A DNA stretch of 34,711 nt, taken from positions 74,055 to 108,765 of the forward strand of contig NKIW01000011.1 in the NCBI GenBank assembly GCA_002256205.1, written 5' to 3'. Below, in pieces: positions 8,901 through 17,149 of the stretch. A program made the translations under genes and the position numbers. Under the pieces are notes generated by a model. It did not search any database and was not told where the DNA came from. It worked only from the letters and a program-made list of their open reading frames with translations. Source of the DNA: Rhizobiales bacterium PAR1 (GTDB lineage Bacteria; Pseudomonadota; Alphaproteobacteria; Rhizobiales; Beijerinckiaceae). The stretch's first letter is position 1. Each line of letters opens with the position of its first letter.

Positions 8901-10824
8901 CGTGCTTGATCGCCTGCCGGTGGTAGGTGAAGGCGATATCGAGGCTACCGCCCGCCAGTTGATGCACCGAGGGGTAGGAGAGTTCACGATTTTTCCGGTC
9001 GGTGGAATTGTTGGTCATGCAGTAGCCGTCGCCGGTTTCGATCTCAATCCGGTCCGGCCATGTTCGCCCGCCATCCGACGAGAGCGCGAGCAACAGTGGC
9101 GCACGCGGTGCACCCCAGAACGCCGTACGGGCGCGGGGCAGGGCAGCCGCAGATGGCTGAGCCGTTCCCTCCTCATCCTCTATTTCATCGTAGAGCGAAA
9201 GCCGGCGCTCGGCGGCATTTTCCGCGCTGGAATGGTTGTAGACCAGCGCCAACCGCCCGTCGGTGAGGCGCGTGCACTGAATTGAGGAGTTGTTATTCGG
9301 CAGCTCGGTAGGCTTGGGTTCAGACCACGTAAGACCGCCATCGGGCGAACGCGATTCATGGACAAAATCCGCCCAGCGGCTGCGGAACAGCGCCAGAAGC
9401 TCACCTTTTCCGGCCTCGACGATGTTCATATGCACAGAGCCGAGGCTTCCGGGCACCTCAATCGACCGCCATGTCCTGCCCTGATCGGAGGAAAGACGCA
9501 CGACGCTGATATCCTCATCCCCGACCCATTTGACGCCCGGATATGTGCGGCAAAGGAAGGTGCCGAGCAGCCAATCGCCATTCGAGAGCACTTGGATTGG
9601 CTGGCGCACAAACGTCCCGGCGTCGCCGATCATCGTCTCGGGCGCTCCCCAGGTTTTGCCGTGGTCGTGCGAGATGCGGCGACGGACAATCGCGGTGTCC
9701 TGATTGCCGGATTTCTGCGAGGTGTAGACGAGCCAGAGCGGCCCGCCGGGCACGGGAAACAGAATCGGGTTTTGCTCCGAACGCGCCGGATCATCGACGA
9801 GTTTGATCGTCTCGCTCCAGGCCGTCGCGCCAGGTTCGAGGTGCGAAAAATGGACCGAGATATCCGCCATCCCTTCCTGCGTGCCGCCGAACCAGACGCA
9901 ACCAAGCGCGCCATCTCCAAGGGCCATCAGGTTTGCGGCATGGTTCTGCGGGCAAGGCGAGGGGATGAACGCCTCAAGCTGCCCGGCATACGTGGCACGC
10001 GGACGCAGTATACCGTCCTTGCGGATATCTTCACCCATCGCGATTCCACCCTTGAGACGCTGGACGAGGCTTTTCGCCGCATTGCGGATGAACACTGCGT
10101 CGGTCGCAAAACTGATGAAATCGAGGCCATCGGTGAGGCGGCGTTTGAATTCCTCCTCGTTGCCGGAGAGATAGCCGGCAGGTTTGCCCATCGCTTTCAG
10201 ACGACGGAAACCGTCATCAATCGCGGCTTGAACGTCCGGATGCTGCGGATTGCCGATATGCCCCATTGAGGCGGCGAGATCCGAGGGGCCGATGAAGACC
10301 GCATCGACACCCTCCACCGCCGCGATCTCCTCGATCCGTGACAAGGCGCCGGCGGATTCGATCTGCACGATGACGCAAAGCTCGGCCTCGGCGGCGGCGA
10401 AATAGCCCGGTGTCAGGCCGTAATTCGCGGCACGCGAAGCGCCGGAGACACCGCGCACCCCATGCGGTGGAAAGCGGGTGTAGGAGACCGCCGCGCGCGC
10501 TTCCTCGACATTCTCGACGTAGGGAATGAGCAACGTCTGCGCGCCCTGATCGAGAATGCGCTTGATCGTCACCATGTCGTTCCACGCCGGGCGCACCAGC
10601 GCAGAGACACCCGGCGTATTGATCGCCCGCATCTGCTCAATGATATCCGGCACTTCGATGGGCGAATGCTCGGTGTCGATCAGCACCCAATCAAAGCCGC
10701 AGGCCGCGAGCATCTCGGTGAGACCGGGCGAACCGAGAGTCGCGAAAAAGCCGATCTGCTGCTCCTTGCCGAGGCGAGCTTTGAAGAGATTCTTCGGATG
10801 GGCAGGCGCGGGGTGAGTGATCAT
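8878..10824 (-). CDS. HpcH/HpaI-type aldolase fused to a four-Asp-box sialidase-like domain
   Basis: One uninterrupted 648-residue frame holds two families. Residues 1 to about 258 are an HpcH/HpaI aldolase: VLIDTEHSP with H53, R78, the metal ligands E156 (IVQIES) and D182 (IGPSDL), then GNPQHPDV. These enzymes split 2-keto-3-deoxy acids into pyruvate (or a related ketoacid) and an aldehyde. Residues about 275-648 are a BNR/sialidase-like beta-propeller with perfect Asp boxes at 385-392, 445-452, 493-500 and 582-589 and an early FIPSPCPQNHAANL segment. No signal peptide is seen, so both parts should be cytoplasmic. Each domain is about full length for a stand-alone protein. An in-frame ATG at 10038 (residue 263), behind AAGGGTGG, sits at the domain border and could give a separate sialidase polypeptide. 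The gene starts 27 bases after an IclR regulator. Glycosidase activity is inferred, since many BNR proteins are not sialidases. Confidence 0.85.
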   Translation of the reverse strand: MITHPAPAHPKNLFKARLGKEQQIGFFATLGSPGLTEMLAACGFDWVLIDTEHSPIEVPDIIEQMRAINTPGVSALVRPAWNDMVTIKRILDQGAQTLLIPYVENVEEARAAVSYTRFPPHGVRGVSGASRAANYGLTPGYFAAAEAELCVIVQIESAGALSRIEEIAAVEGVDAVFIGPSDLAASMGHIGNPQHPDVQAAIDDGFRRLKAMGKPAGYLSGNEEEFKRRLTDGLDFISFATDAVFIRNAAKSLVQRLKGGIAMGEDIRKDGILRPRATYAGQLEAFIPSPCPQNHAANLMALGDGALGCVWFGGTQEGMADISVHFSHLEPGATAWSETIKLVDDPARSEQNPILFPVPGGPLWLVYTSQKSGNQDTAIVRRRISHDHGKTWGAPETMIGDAGTFVRQPIQVLSNGDWLLGTFLCRTYPGVKWVGDEDISVVRLSSDQGRTWRSIEVPGSLGSVHMNIVEAGKGELLALFRSRWADFVHESRSPDGGLTWSEPKPTELPNNNSSIQCTRLTDGRLALVYNHSSAENAAERRLSLYDEIEDEEGTAQPSAAALPRARTAFWGAPRAPLLLALSSDGGRTWPDRIEIETGDGYCMTNNSTDRKNRELSYPSVHQLAGGSLDIAFTYHRQAIKHVRLTRLP

Positions 10825-10851
10825 CGGTGGTTTCCGTGTTGGAGAAAGAGG

Positions 10852-11673
10852 TTAGCGAGCAACGGAAATCGTGCCGAAACTCAAGGATATTGCGCGCGTG
10901 AGGTCATGAGCGACACGCAAGACTTCCGGCACGGCACGCGCGGCAAAGGCCTCCATCGGCATCCGGTCGGCATGAATAGTGAGGCTAACGCCGGCAACCG
11001 GCGAGCCATCGACATCGAGAACCGCCGCCGCAACGGTACGCAAACCAAAAGCGTTCTCGCCATCCGAAAGAGCGTAACCTCGCGCTTTCACCTCAGCGAG
11101 GCGCGCCAGAATCGCCTCCATATCCACGAGCGTCTTTTCCGAGAGGCGCACACGGTTGGAGCGCTCGAGAAGTTCGCGCTGCCGTTCGATTGGCAGGCAG
11201 GCGAGCAGCACATGGCCGAGCGCCGCGCCATAGGCGCCGGTGCGGCTTCCGGCCCGGCGGTCGAGGTTGAGCTGGGGCAATTCCACCTGCGCGCGTTCGA
11301 CATAGACGACATCCGCCCCGTCGAGCATGCCGAGCGAGGCCGCATCGGCGACCCCCGGTACAAGTTCATGGAGGAGGGGTCGCGCCAGCATCTTCAGATC
11401 AGCACGAGCAAGCGGCGTGTAGCCGAGTTCGAGGCATTTCAGCGTCAGGCGATAGCGCCGACCGCGCGGCACGGACGCGAGATAACCGAGGTGACAAAGC
11501 GTGTGCACCAGCCGGAACGCCGTACCGCGATCCAGCCCCGCGCGCGCCGCAACCTCGGAGATCGTCAATTCCGGGAGACTCGCGTCGAAGACCTTGAGGA
11601 CGGCAAAGGCCTTGACGACGGATTGCACGAGGTTTTTCGGGTTCTCTTCCGGCATTTTTCCAGAAGGCTTCAT
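10852..11673 (-). CDS. IclR family transcriptional regulator
   Basis: A 273-residue regulator. The N-terminal winged helix-turn-helix covers about residues 15-80 (ISEVAARAGLDRGTAFRLVHTL), followed by the IclR ligand-binding domain, which has the family's SLGMLDGADVVYVER and ALGHVLLA segments and ends in VAGVSLTIHADRM. The start overlaps the SDR stop (ATGA) and has GGAGG upstream. Regulators of this family usually sense an aromatic or organic acid and control adjacent catabolic genes, here probably the Bug-SDR-aldolase operon it belongs to. Confidence 0.92.
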   Translation of the reverse strand: MKPSGKMPEENPKNLVQSVVKAFAVLKVFDASLPELTISEVAARAGLDRGTAFRLVHTLCHLGYLASVPRGRRYRLTLKCLELGYTPLARADLKMLARPLLHELVPGVADAASLGMLDGADVVYVERAQVELPQLNLDRRAGSRTGAYGAALGHVLLACLPIERQRELLERSNRVRLSEKTLVDMEAILARLAEVKARGYALSDGENAFGLRTVAAAVLDVDGSPVAGVSLTIHADRMPMEAFAARAVPEVLRVAHDLTRAISLSFGTISVAR

Positions 11674-12356
11674 AGCGAGGAGCCTCCGCAGATCGTGAGC
11701 ACCTGCCCGGTAATCGCACCCGCATCCGGCGAGAGCAGGAACGCCACCGCCGCCGCGACTTCAAAAGGCTGGATGAGCCGCCCGATCGGCGGCACGCGCA
11801 CTGCGACATCGGCCCGGATCGGGTCGTGCAGCATCGGCGTATCAGTCGCGGCAGGAGCAACAACATTCGCCGTAATTCCGCGCGGTGCGAGCTCAATCGC
11901 CCAGGACCGTGCCATGGCCACCAGGGCCGCCTTGGTCGCGGCATATTGGCTGCGGCCAGCCGACCCGCTCGCTGTTCGGCTGCCGATGAGCACGATACGG
12001 CCACCAAGAGTCATTTTCGGCGCCAAAGCATCGGCAAGGTGCTCTGCCGCCGCGACGTGCAGCGCCCACATGCTGGCATGGGCCGAGGATTCCAGCGCGC
12101 CGAGCGCCCCTGTTGCCAGAAATCCGGCGGCATGGATGAAGGCATCGACACCTTCCAGCTTCGTTAGCAGCCCCTCGCGCGCAGTCTCGTCGGAAAGATC
12201 GCACACGACACCGCTGTACGCCGCATGTGCATGCGCTGTCGAGCGGCGGGCCACACCGGTGACGCGCCAGCCTTCAGCCAGCAGACGCCCGATCAGCGCC
12301 GCGCCGATGCCGGAGCTGGCCCCGGTCACGAGGGCATGGCGGGCCTTGACAGGCAT
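11670..12356 (-). CDS. SDR family oxidoreductase
   Basis: A 228-residue classical short-chain dehydrogenase. The cofactor motif TGASSGIG is at 11-18, with RR at 37-38 after strand two suggesting NADP preference. The HAAG motif is at 75-78 and the likely catalytic residues are S126, Y138 and K142 (YAATK). It probably oxidises or reduces a hydroxy/keto compound in the same pathway as the neighbouring aldolase. The ATG at 12356 shares a base with the stop of the binding-protein gene (TGATG); a GTG one codon earlier is also possible. It overlaps the IclR start at its 3' end, so the four genes form one tight operon. Confidence 0.9.
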   Translation of the reverse strand: MPVKARHALVTGASSGIGAALIGRLLAEGWRVTGVARRSTAHAHAAYSGVVCDLSDETAREGLLTKLEGVDAFIHAAGFLATGALGALESSAHASMWALHVAAAEHLADALAPKMTLGGRIVLIGSRTASGSAGRSQYAATKAALVAMARSWAIELAPRGITANVVAPAATDTPMLHDPIRADVAVRVPPIGRLIQPFEVAAAVAFLLSPDAGAITGQVLTICGGSSL

Positions 12357-13342
12357 CACGTCGGCTCGAAATTGATGCTCTTGAGGAGATTGCCCGATCG
12401 GGTCACTTCACTTTTGATGAAGGCACGGGTCTCGGCGATGCTCTCGGCAATCGGCTCGATCAACGTTCCCTTGAGCTTGGCAGAGATCACGGGATCACGC
12501 ATCGTCTCCTGAATCATGGTGTTGACCTTCTCCTGAATGACGACCGGGGTGCCTTTCGGCGCCCAGACGCCATACCACGAGTTAAAGATGAAATCCGGTA
12601 CACCGGCTTCCGAGATCGTCGGCAGATCGGGCGCGAGGACCGAGCGGGCTTTCGAGGCAATGCCCAACGCGCGGATATGGCCCGCACCCCCCGTTTGCGG
12701 CAGCAGCGCGAAGGTCGGGTCAATCAGGAGCTGAACTGTGCCGCCCATCAGATCCTGAAGCGCGGGCGTCGTGCCGCGATAGGGGATCATGTCGATGTTG
12801 AGACCCGTGCGATGCAGGAAATCGACCGTTGCGAGATGGCCGGCTGAGCCGAGCGAGGAAATCGCGAACGAGAACTCGCGCGGGTTCGCCTTGGCCGAGA
12901 CGATGAGTTCGGCGAGCGTTTTTTCCGGACGTTTGGCGGAAATCACCAGCACCAACGGTGCAACTGCGGTGCGCGCGACGACTTCGAGGTCTACCTCCGG
13001 GTTGAAGGTCGCGGCCTTGAGCACCTTCGGCATCACCGCCGTGTTGAAGGCACTCGCGAGAAAGGTGTAGCCATCGGGCTCCGCCTGAATCACGGCATTC
13101 GTGCCGACAAGCCCCGCACCGCCGACGCGGTTTTCAGCGATCGAGGTTGCACTCATGGTTTCCTGAAGGCGCTGCGCCACAAGGCGACCAAGCGCATCAT
13201 TGGCCGCACCGGGCGGCCAGGGGATAATCACCTTGATCGTCTTGCCCGCCTGCGGCCAAGGCGCCTGCGCGGTCACTTCAATGCCGGAGAAGGCAAGCCC
13301 GCCGAGCGCCGCCGCACCTTTCAGAAAATCACGCCGTTTCAT
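12356..13342 (-). CDS. Bug/TctC-type tripartite tricarboxylate transporter substrate-binding protein
   Basis: A 328-residue periplasmic receptor. The N-terminus MKRRDFLKGAAALGGLAF is a twin-arginine type signal peptide, after which the Bug pattern is clear: WPQAGKTIKVIIPWPPGAANDALGRLVAQRL, then VENRVGGAGLVGTNAV-like and MIPYRGTTPALQDLMGG segments. Bug receptors bind carboxylates such as citrate, aromatic acids or amino acids. An ATG 10 codons upstream is in frame, but the one at 13342 has GGAGG well placed and starts the signal peptide. It heads the operon with SDR, IclR and aldolase-sialidase. No TctA or TctB membrane gene is in the window, so the membrane partner must be elsewhere. Confidence 0.92.
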   Translation of the reverse strand: MKRRDFLKGAAALGGLAFSGIEVTAQAPWPQAGKTIKVIIPWPPGAANDALGRLVAQRLQETMSATSIAENRVGGAGLVGTNAVIQAEPDGYTFLASAFNTAVMPKVLKAATFNPEVDLEVVARTAVAPLVLVISAKRPEKTLAELIVSAKANPREFSFAISSLGSAGHLATVDFLHRTGLNIDMIPYRGTTPALQDLMGGTVQLLIDPTFALLPQTGGAGHIRALGIASKARSVLAPDLPTISEAGVPDFIFNSWYGVWAPKGTPVVIQEKVNTMIQETMRDPVISAKLKGTLIEPIAESIAETRAFIKSEVTRSGNLLKSINFEPT

Positions 13343-13380
13343 GGTGCCGTCCTCCCCATGTCGCTTTCTCATTTGATCGG

Positions 13381-13402
13381 ATAGCGAACATTTATTCGTT
13401 AT
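13381..13402. promoter_or_regulatory. Inverted repeat upstream of the Bug operon, candidate operator
   Basis: ATAGCGAA, a 6-base spacer, then TTCGTTAT: 8-base arms with one mismatch. It lies 39 bases upstream of the Bug receptor start, in the 142-base gap after the upstream IclR gene, where the sequence becomes AT-rich. Position and size suit binding by one of the two flanking IclR regulators; which one cannot be told. Confidence 0.45.
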
Positions 13403-13484
13403 TTCAACAAACCATGCTTGAGCCTCGCTCGCTTGTCAAGAACGAGCCGTTGGATTGCCTGATCACGAGGAGGAGCGGGCCCGC

Positions 13485-14291
13485 CTAACCGCCGCCAAGG
13501 GAACGCGCGGGATAGCGCAAGCCGAGATCGAACGGATTGATCGCCGCACCAAGCGCCGACGCTTCAGCCTGCACAATCCGGACAATGCCGGGCAAGCGTT
13601 CCGGCCCCAGACGCTCGGCAAGCGTGCCGATGCTCAGCGCCGCGACAGGAACGCCAGCGGCATCGAAGACCGGGACCCCGAGCCCGGCCATGCCTGGTAT
13701 CAGCCCGGTGTTGAGATTCACCCAGCCCTGCGCACGGGCGGTTTCGAGCGCCGCGCGCATTGTCGCTTCATCCAGAAATCCTCGATCCAGCAAGCGCGGC
13801 ACGTTGAAGCGGATCACCGCCTCGCGCTCCGCCTCGGGCAGATGCGCGAGGATGGCCAGGCTTCCTTGCCCGAGCCCGAGCGGCACCCGGCCGCCGATAT
13901 CCCCCGTGAAGGAGCGGATCGGGAAAGGGCCTTCGATCCGGTCGATGCAGACGGCATCAAAGCGGTCACGGACCAACAGGAACACGGTATCCGACAGGGT
14001 CGCGGAAATCCTGAGCAGCGCGGGGCGGGCAAGGTCACGCAACTGGCTGGTCTGGCGCGATCCTGCCGCGAGCACGAAGAAGCCCAGGCCGAGGCGATAA
14101 CGCCGGGCGACCTGTTCGACAAAGCCTTCCGCGACAAGATCCTGCAACGCCCGGTGTACCGTGGGCTGAGGCATGCCGGTGGCGGCCGCAAGTTCGGTGA
14201 TCCGCATGCCCTGTGCCTCCCCCGCACCCAACACTTTGAGGAGGTTCAGCGCACGGCGCAGGCTGGAAAGGGGTGCAGGAGGATCGTTCAT
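13485..14291 (-). CDS. IclR family transcriptional regulator
   Basis: A 268-residue IclR protein. The DNA-binding domain covers about residues 8-72 (ITELAAATGMPQPTVHRALQDL), and the effector domain includes LSDTVFLLVRDRFDAVCIDRIEG, the glycine-rich VPLGLGQGSLAIL and VAALSIGTL segments. It diverges from the importer/dehydrogenase operon beginning at 14443, and the gap contains two matching inverted repeats, one overlapping a TATAAT box for this gene. It therefore probably represses both itself and the importer operon. It could also act on the Bug operon downstream. Confidence 0.92.
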   Translation of the reverse strand: MNDPPAPLSSLRRALNLLKVLGAGEAQGMRITELAAATGMPQPTVHRALQDLVAEGFVEQVARRYRLGLGFFVLAAGSRQTSQLRDLARPALLRISATLSDTVFLLVRDRFDAVCIDRIEGPFPIRSFTGDIGGRVPLGLGQGSLAILAHLPEAEREAVIRFNVPRLLDRGFLDEATMRAALETARAQGWVNLNTGLIPGMAGLGVPVFDAAGVPVAALSIGTLAERLGPERLPGIVRIVQAEASALGAAINPFDLGLRYPARSLGGG

Positions 14292-14327
14292 GAAATCCGG
14301 AACCAGAAGAGGGGTAAGGGATCCGAT

Positions 14328-14344
14328 ATTCCGCTCTATGGAAT
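14328..14344. promoter_or_regulatory. Candidate IclR operator, site 1
   Basis: ATTCC, 7 bases, GGAAT, reading as TTCCG-N5-TGGAA, one mismatch from a perfect TTCCG-N5-CGGAA dyad. It lies between the IclR gene and the divergent importer operon, with its centre 30 bp from site 2, so both would be on the same face of the helix. Confidence 0.5.
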
Positions 14345-14356
14345 TTTTCGCAAATT

Positions 14357-14375
14357 AATTCTGAAATACGGAATT
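14357..14375. promoter_or_regulatory. Candidate IclR operator, site 2
   Basis: AATTCTG, 5 bases, CGGAATT: 7-base arms with one mismatch, matching the TTCCG-N5-CGGAA pattern of site 1. Its right end overlaps the TATAAT at 14373-14378, so binding there would block the IclR promoter. Confidence 0.55.
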
Positions 14376-14378
14376 ATA
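14373..14378 (-). promoter_or_regulatory. Possible -10 box (TATAAT) for the IclR gene
   Basis: The minus strand reads a perfect TATAAT about 80 bases upstream of the IclR start. No convincing -35 hexamer is found 16-18 bases further up, so this is a tentative call supported by the operator overlap. Confidence 0.35.
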
Positions 14379-14442
14379 CGTTGACGCTTCCCGTCTCCCG
14401 AAGGCTCCATGCCTTTCTCGTCACTCCAGAAACGGAACGGGC

Positions 14443-15483
14443 ATGGCTTTTCTCGCGCTCCGCTCTCTCAGCAAGGTCTTCGGCGACTTTGCCGCCGTGC
14501 GCGACGTCGACCTCGGGGTCGAGAAAGGCGAATTCGTCTCGCTGCTCGGCCCGTCCGGCTGTGGCAAGACGACCACGCTTCAGATGATCGCCGGGCTCGC
14601 CGAGCCTACAGCCGGCACTATTCTGCTGGATGGCCGCGACATTACGAACGAGAAGCCGAACAAGCGCGGGCTCGGTATTGTTTTCCAGAGCTACGCGCTG
14701 TTTCCGCATATGAGCGTCGCCGAGAATGTCGCCTTCGGACTCGAAATGCGCGGCGTGAACCGCGCCGAGCGCGAGGCGCGCGTGAAAGCCATGCTCCAGC
14801 TCGTGCGCCTCTCGGAAATGGCCGAGCGCTATCCGCGCCAGCTCTCCGGCGGCCAGCGTCAACGCGTTGCGATTGCCCGCGCGCTGGTGATCGCGCCGCC
14901 CGTTCTGCTGCTCGACGAGCCGCTCTCGAACCTCGACGCCAAGCTGCGCGAGGAAATGCAGTTTGAATTGAGCCGCATCCAGCGCTCGACCGGCACCACG
15001 ACCATCATGGTGACGCACGACCAATCGGAAGCTCTGTCGATTTCGGATCGCGTGGTCGTCATGGAAGCGGGGCGAATGACGCAGATCGATGCGCCGTTCC
15101 ACCTCTATGAAAACCCGGCGAATGCCTTCATCTCTTCCTTTGTCGGCAAGATGAACCGCCTCGAAGGGCAGATGCGCGGCGGCGCGGCGGTGATCGCCGG
15201 GATTACATTGCCCTGTGCTCCGGCAGGGCTTTCCGAGGGCACCGCAGCAACCTTCACGATCCGCCCCGAGAAAATCGCGCTCTGCGCGGCAGGCCAGGGC
15301 CTGATCGACGGCACCATCACCAGCCGGTTTTTTCTCGGCAACACCTGGCTGATGCAGGTCGAAACGCTGGCGGGCAGCCTCGCGGTTTCCCTGCCCAATC
15401 AAGGTGAAGAGCCCCCGCGCCCCGGCAGCCCTGTCGCGCTGGATTGGCCCGCTTCCGCCTTGCGCGTGGAGGAGGGCGGATGA
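14443..15483 (+). CDS. Polyamine/opine-type ABC transporter ATP-binding protein (PotA-like)
   Basis: A 346-residue ATPase. Walker A GPSGCGKT is at 36-43, Q-loop Q82, signature LSGGQ at 134-138, Walker B LLLDEP at 155-160 and the H-loop in MVTHDQSEAL. A C-terminal TOBE-type domain (about 235-345), with the FTIRPEKIAL segment, is typical of the spermidine/putrescine, iron and sulfate ATPases. It is the first gene of a seven-gene operon (ATPase, two permeases, [2Fe-2S] subunit, two FAD subunits, binding protein) divergent from an IclR regulator. The Shine-Dalgarno is modest (GGAACGGGC). Confidence 0.93.
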   Translation: MAFLALRSLSKVFGDFAAVRDVDLGVEKGEFVSLLGPSGCGKTTTLQMIAGLAEPTAGTILLDGRDITNEKPNKRGLGIVFQSYALFPHMSVAENVAFGLEMRGVNRAEREARVKAMLQLVRLSEMAERYPRQLSGGQRQRVAIARALVIAPPVLLLDEPLSNLDAKLREEMQFELSRIQRSTGTTTIMVTHDQSEALSISDRVVVMEAGRMTQIDAPFHLYENPANAFISSFVGKMNRLEGQMRGGAAVIAGITLPCAPAGLSEGTAATFTIRPEKIALCAAGQGLIDGTITSRFFLGNTWLMQVETLAGSLAVSLPNQGEEPPRPGSPVALDWPASALRVEEGG

Positions 15484-16328
15484 ACCGTCGCGTCACGCCC
15501 TGGCCGCTGGTGGGTCCGGCGACCTTGATGTTCTTCGGCCTCGTCGTGGTGCCACTGACCCTCACGGTGATCCTCTCGTTTCATGGCTATAACCACACCA
15601 CCGGCATCGAGAACCGCTTCACGCTGACGCACTATCAGGCGATCCTGAGTGACAGCTATTTCCTTGGGATTTTCTGGCGCACGCTGCGCATCGCGGCGCT
15701 GACGACCGTGATCTGCGCTGCCATCGGCGTCCCCGAGGCCTATGTTCTTGCGCGCATGCGCGATCCGTGGCGCTCGGTATTCTTACTGGTCATCATCGGC
15801 CCGCTACTCGTTTCCGTAGTGGTGCGCGCGTTCGGCTGGAGCATGCTGCTGGGCTCGACCGGGCTCGTCAATCAGGCCTTCATGGCGGTGGGACTGCCCA
15901 CCACGCGGCTTCTCTACACAGAAACCGCCATCGTGATCGCGCTGGTGCATGTGATGCTGCCGTTCATGGTCATCCCGGTCTGGACCTCGCTGCAAAAGCT
16001 CGACCCTGCCGTGGAAGCAGCGGCCCTGACGCTGGGCGCTTCGCCCTTCACCACGTTGCGGCGGATTGTGCTGCCACAGGTGACGATGGGCATGCTCTCC
16101 GGCAGCCTGATTGTCTTCGGGCTCTCCGCGAGCGCCTTTGCGATCCCCGGCCTTCTCGGCGGGCGGCGCCTCAAGATGGCGGCAACGCTCGTGTATGATG
16201 AGTACATGCACGAGCTGAACTGGCCGCTTGGCGCGACCATCGCCATTCTCGTGCTGGTCGCGAACCTCGTCATCATGCTCGCCTATAACCACGCGGTCGA
16301 AGCGCGCATGCGCCGGACGATGGGGTGA
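15480..16328 (+). CDS. ABC transporter permease (PotB-like)
   Basis: A 282-residue inner-membrane protein with about six hydrophobic helices, the first at about residues 9-33. The cytoplasmic coupling loop is VEAAALTLGASPFTTLRRI. The start at 15480 overlaps the ATPase stop (ATGA) and is preceded by a strong GGAGGAGGG; a longer reading from 15444 is unlikely. The first permease of the importer; its partner follows directly. Confidence 0.93.
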   Translation: MNRRVTPWPLVGPATLMFFGLVVVPLTLTVILSFHGYNHTTGIENRFTLTHYQAILSDSYFLGIFWRTLRIAALTTVICAAIGVPEAYVLARMRDPWRSVFLLVIIGPLLVSVVVRAFGWSMLLGSTGLVNQAFMAVGLPTTRLLYTETAIVIALVHVMLPFMVIPVWTSLQKLDPAVEAAALTLGASPFTTLRRIVLPQVTMGMLSGSLIVFGLSASAFAIPGLLGGRRLKMAATLVYDEYMHELNWPLGATIAILVLVANLVIMLAYNHAVEARMRRTMG

Positions 16329-16332
16329 GGCG

Positions 16333-17142
16333 ATGCTGAAAAATGGCCCTGTTTCCCTCCTCTTTCACAGCCTTGTTGTCGGCTTTGTACTGGCGCCGCT
16401 GGTGGTCATCTGCCTCGTCGCCTTCACGCCGGAAAACACGCTGTCCATGCCCAAGTTCCTGACACCCTGGAACGGGTTTTCGCTGCGCTGGTTCCGGGCG
16501 ATTTTCGAGCATCCGGATTTCACGGCCTCGTTCTGGAACTCGCTGCTGCTGGCGACGCTTTCGGCCAGTATCGCGGTGGCGCTTTCCGTTCCCGCCGCTC
16601 TCGCCATCGACCGGATGGAGTTTCCGGGGCGCGCCAGCCTCAACGCGCTGTTTCTTTCGCCGCTGATCATTCCGCATCTTGTACTGGGCGTCGCGTTCTT
16701 GCGGCTTTTCGCGCTGATCGGCGCGACGGGTAGCTTTCCTTGGCTGGTCGCGAGCCATGTCATCATCATCACGCCGTACGTGCTGCGCCTCGTTCTGGCC
16801 GCGCTTTCCGGCTTTGATCGCTCGATAGAGGCCGCCGCGCTGACGCTCGGCGCGGGGCCGGGTACCGTGTTCCGCCGCGTCACCGCGCCAATGATCCTGC
16901 CCGGCATTACTGGCGGCTGGCTGCTCGCCTTCATCAATTCCTTCGATGAACTCACGATGTCGATTTTCGTGACCTCGCCGCAAACCGTTACCCTGCCGGT
17001 CCGGATGTATATGTATGCGACCGAATCCATCGATCCGATGATGGCCGCGGTCTCGGCGCTCATGATCGCATTGACCGCCATTGCGATGCTGGTGCTCGAC
17101 CGAGCCTTCGGGCTCGACAAGATCCTCGTCGGTCAGAAGTGA
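16333..17142 (+). CDS. ABC transporter permease (PotC-like)
   Basis: A 269-residue inner-membrane permease. It has a first helix at about residues 9-30, the periplasmic FTPENTLSMPKF stretch, and the coupling loop IEAAALTLGAGPGTVFRRV before the last helices. PotC-like proteins share the sequence around FINSFDELTMSIF, which is present near 200. The start at 16333, four bases after the previous stop, has GGTGAGG upstream. It completes the membrane channel; the next three genes encode an oxidase rather than the receptor, which comes last. Confidence 0.93.
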   Translation: MLKNGPVSLLFHSLVVGFVLAPLVVICLVAFTPENTLSMPKFLTPWNGFSLRWFRAIFEHPDFTASFWNSLLLATLSASIAVALSVPAALAIDRMEFPGRASLNALFLSPLIIPHLVLGVAFLRLFALIGATGSFPWLVASHVIIITPYVLRLVLAALSGFDRSIEAAALTLGAGPGTVFRRVTAPMILPGITGGWLLAFINSFDELTMSIFVTSPQTVTLPVRMYMYATESIDPMMAAVSALMIALTAIAMLVLDRAFGLDKILVGQK

Positions 17143-17149
17143 GTCCGGA

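Noticed and set aside
10462-12375. A 637-codon plus-strand open frame
   Set aside because: It crosses the antisense of four well-supported minus genes (aldolase, IclR, SDR and Bug ends). Its text is typical GC-rich shadow sequence.
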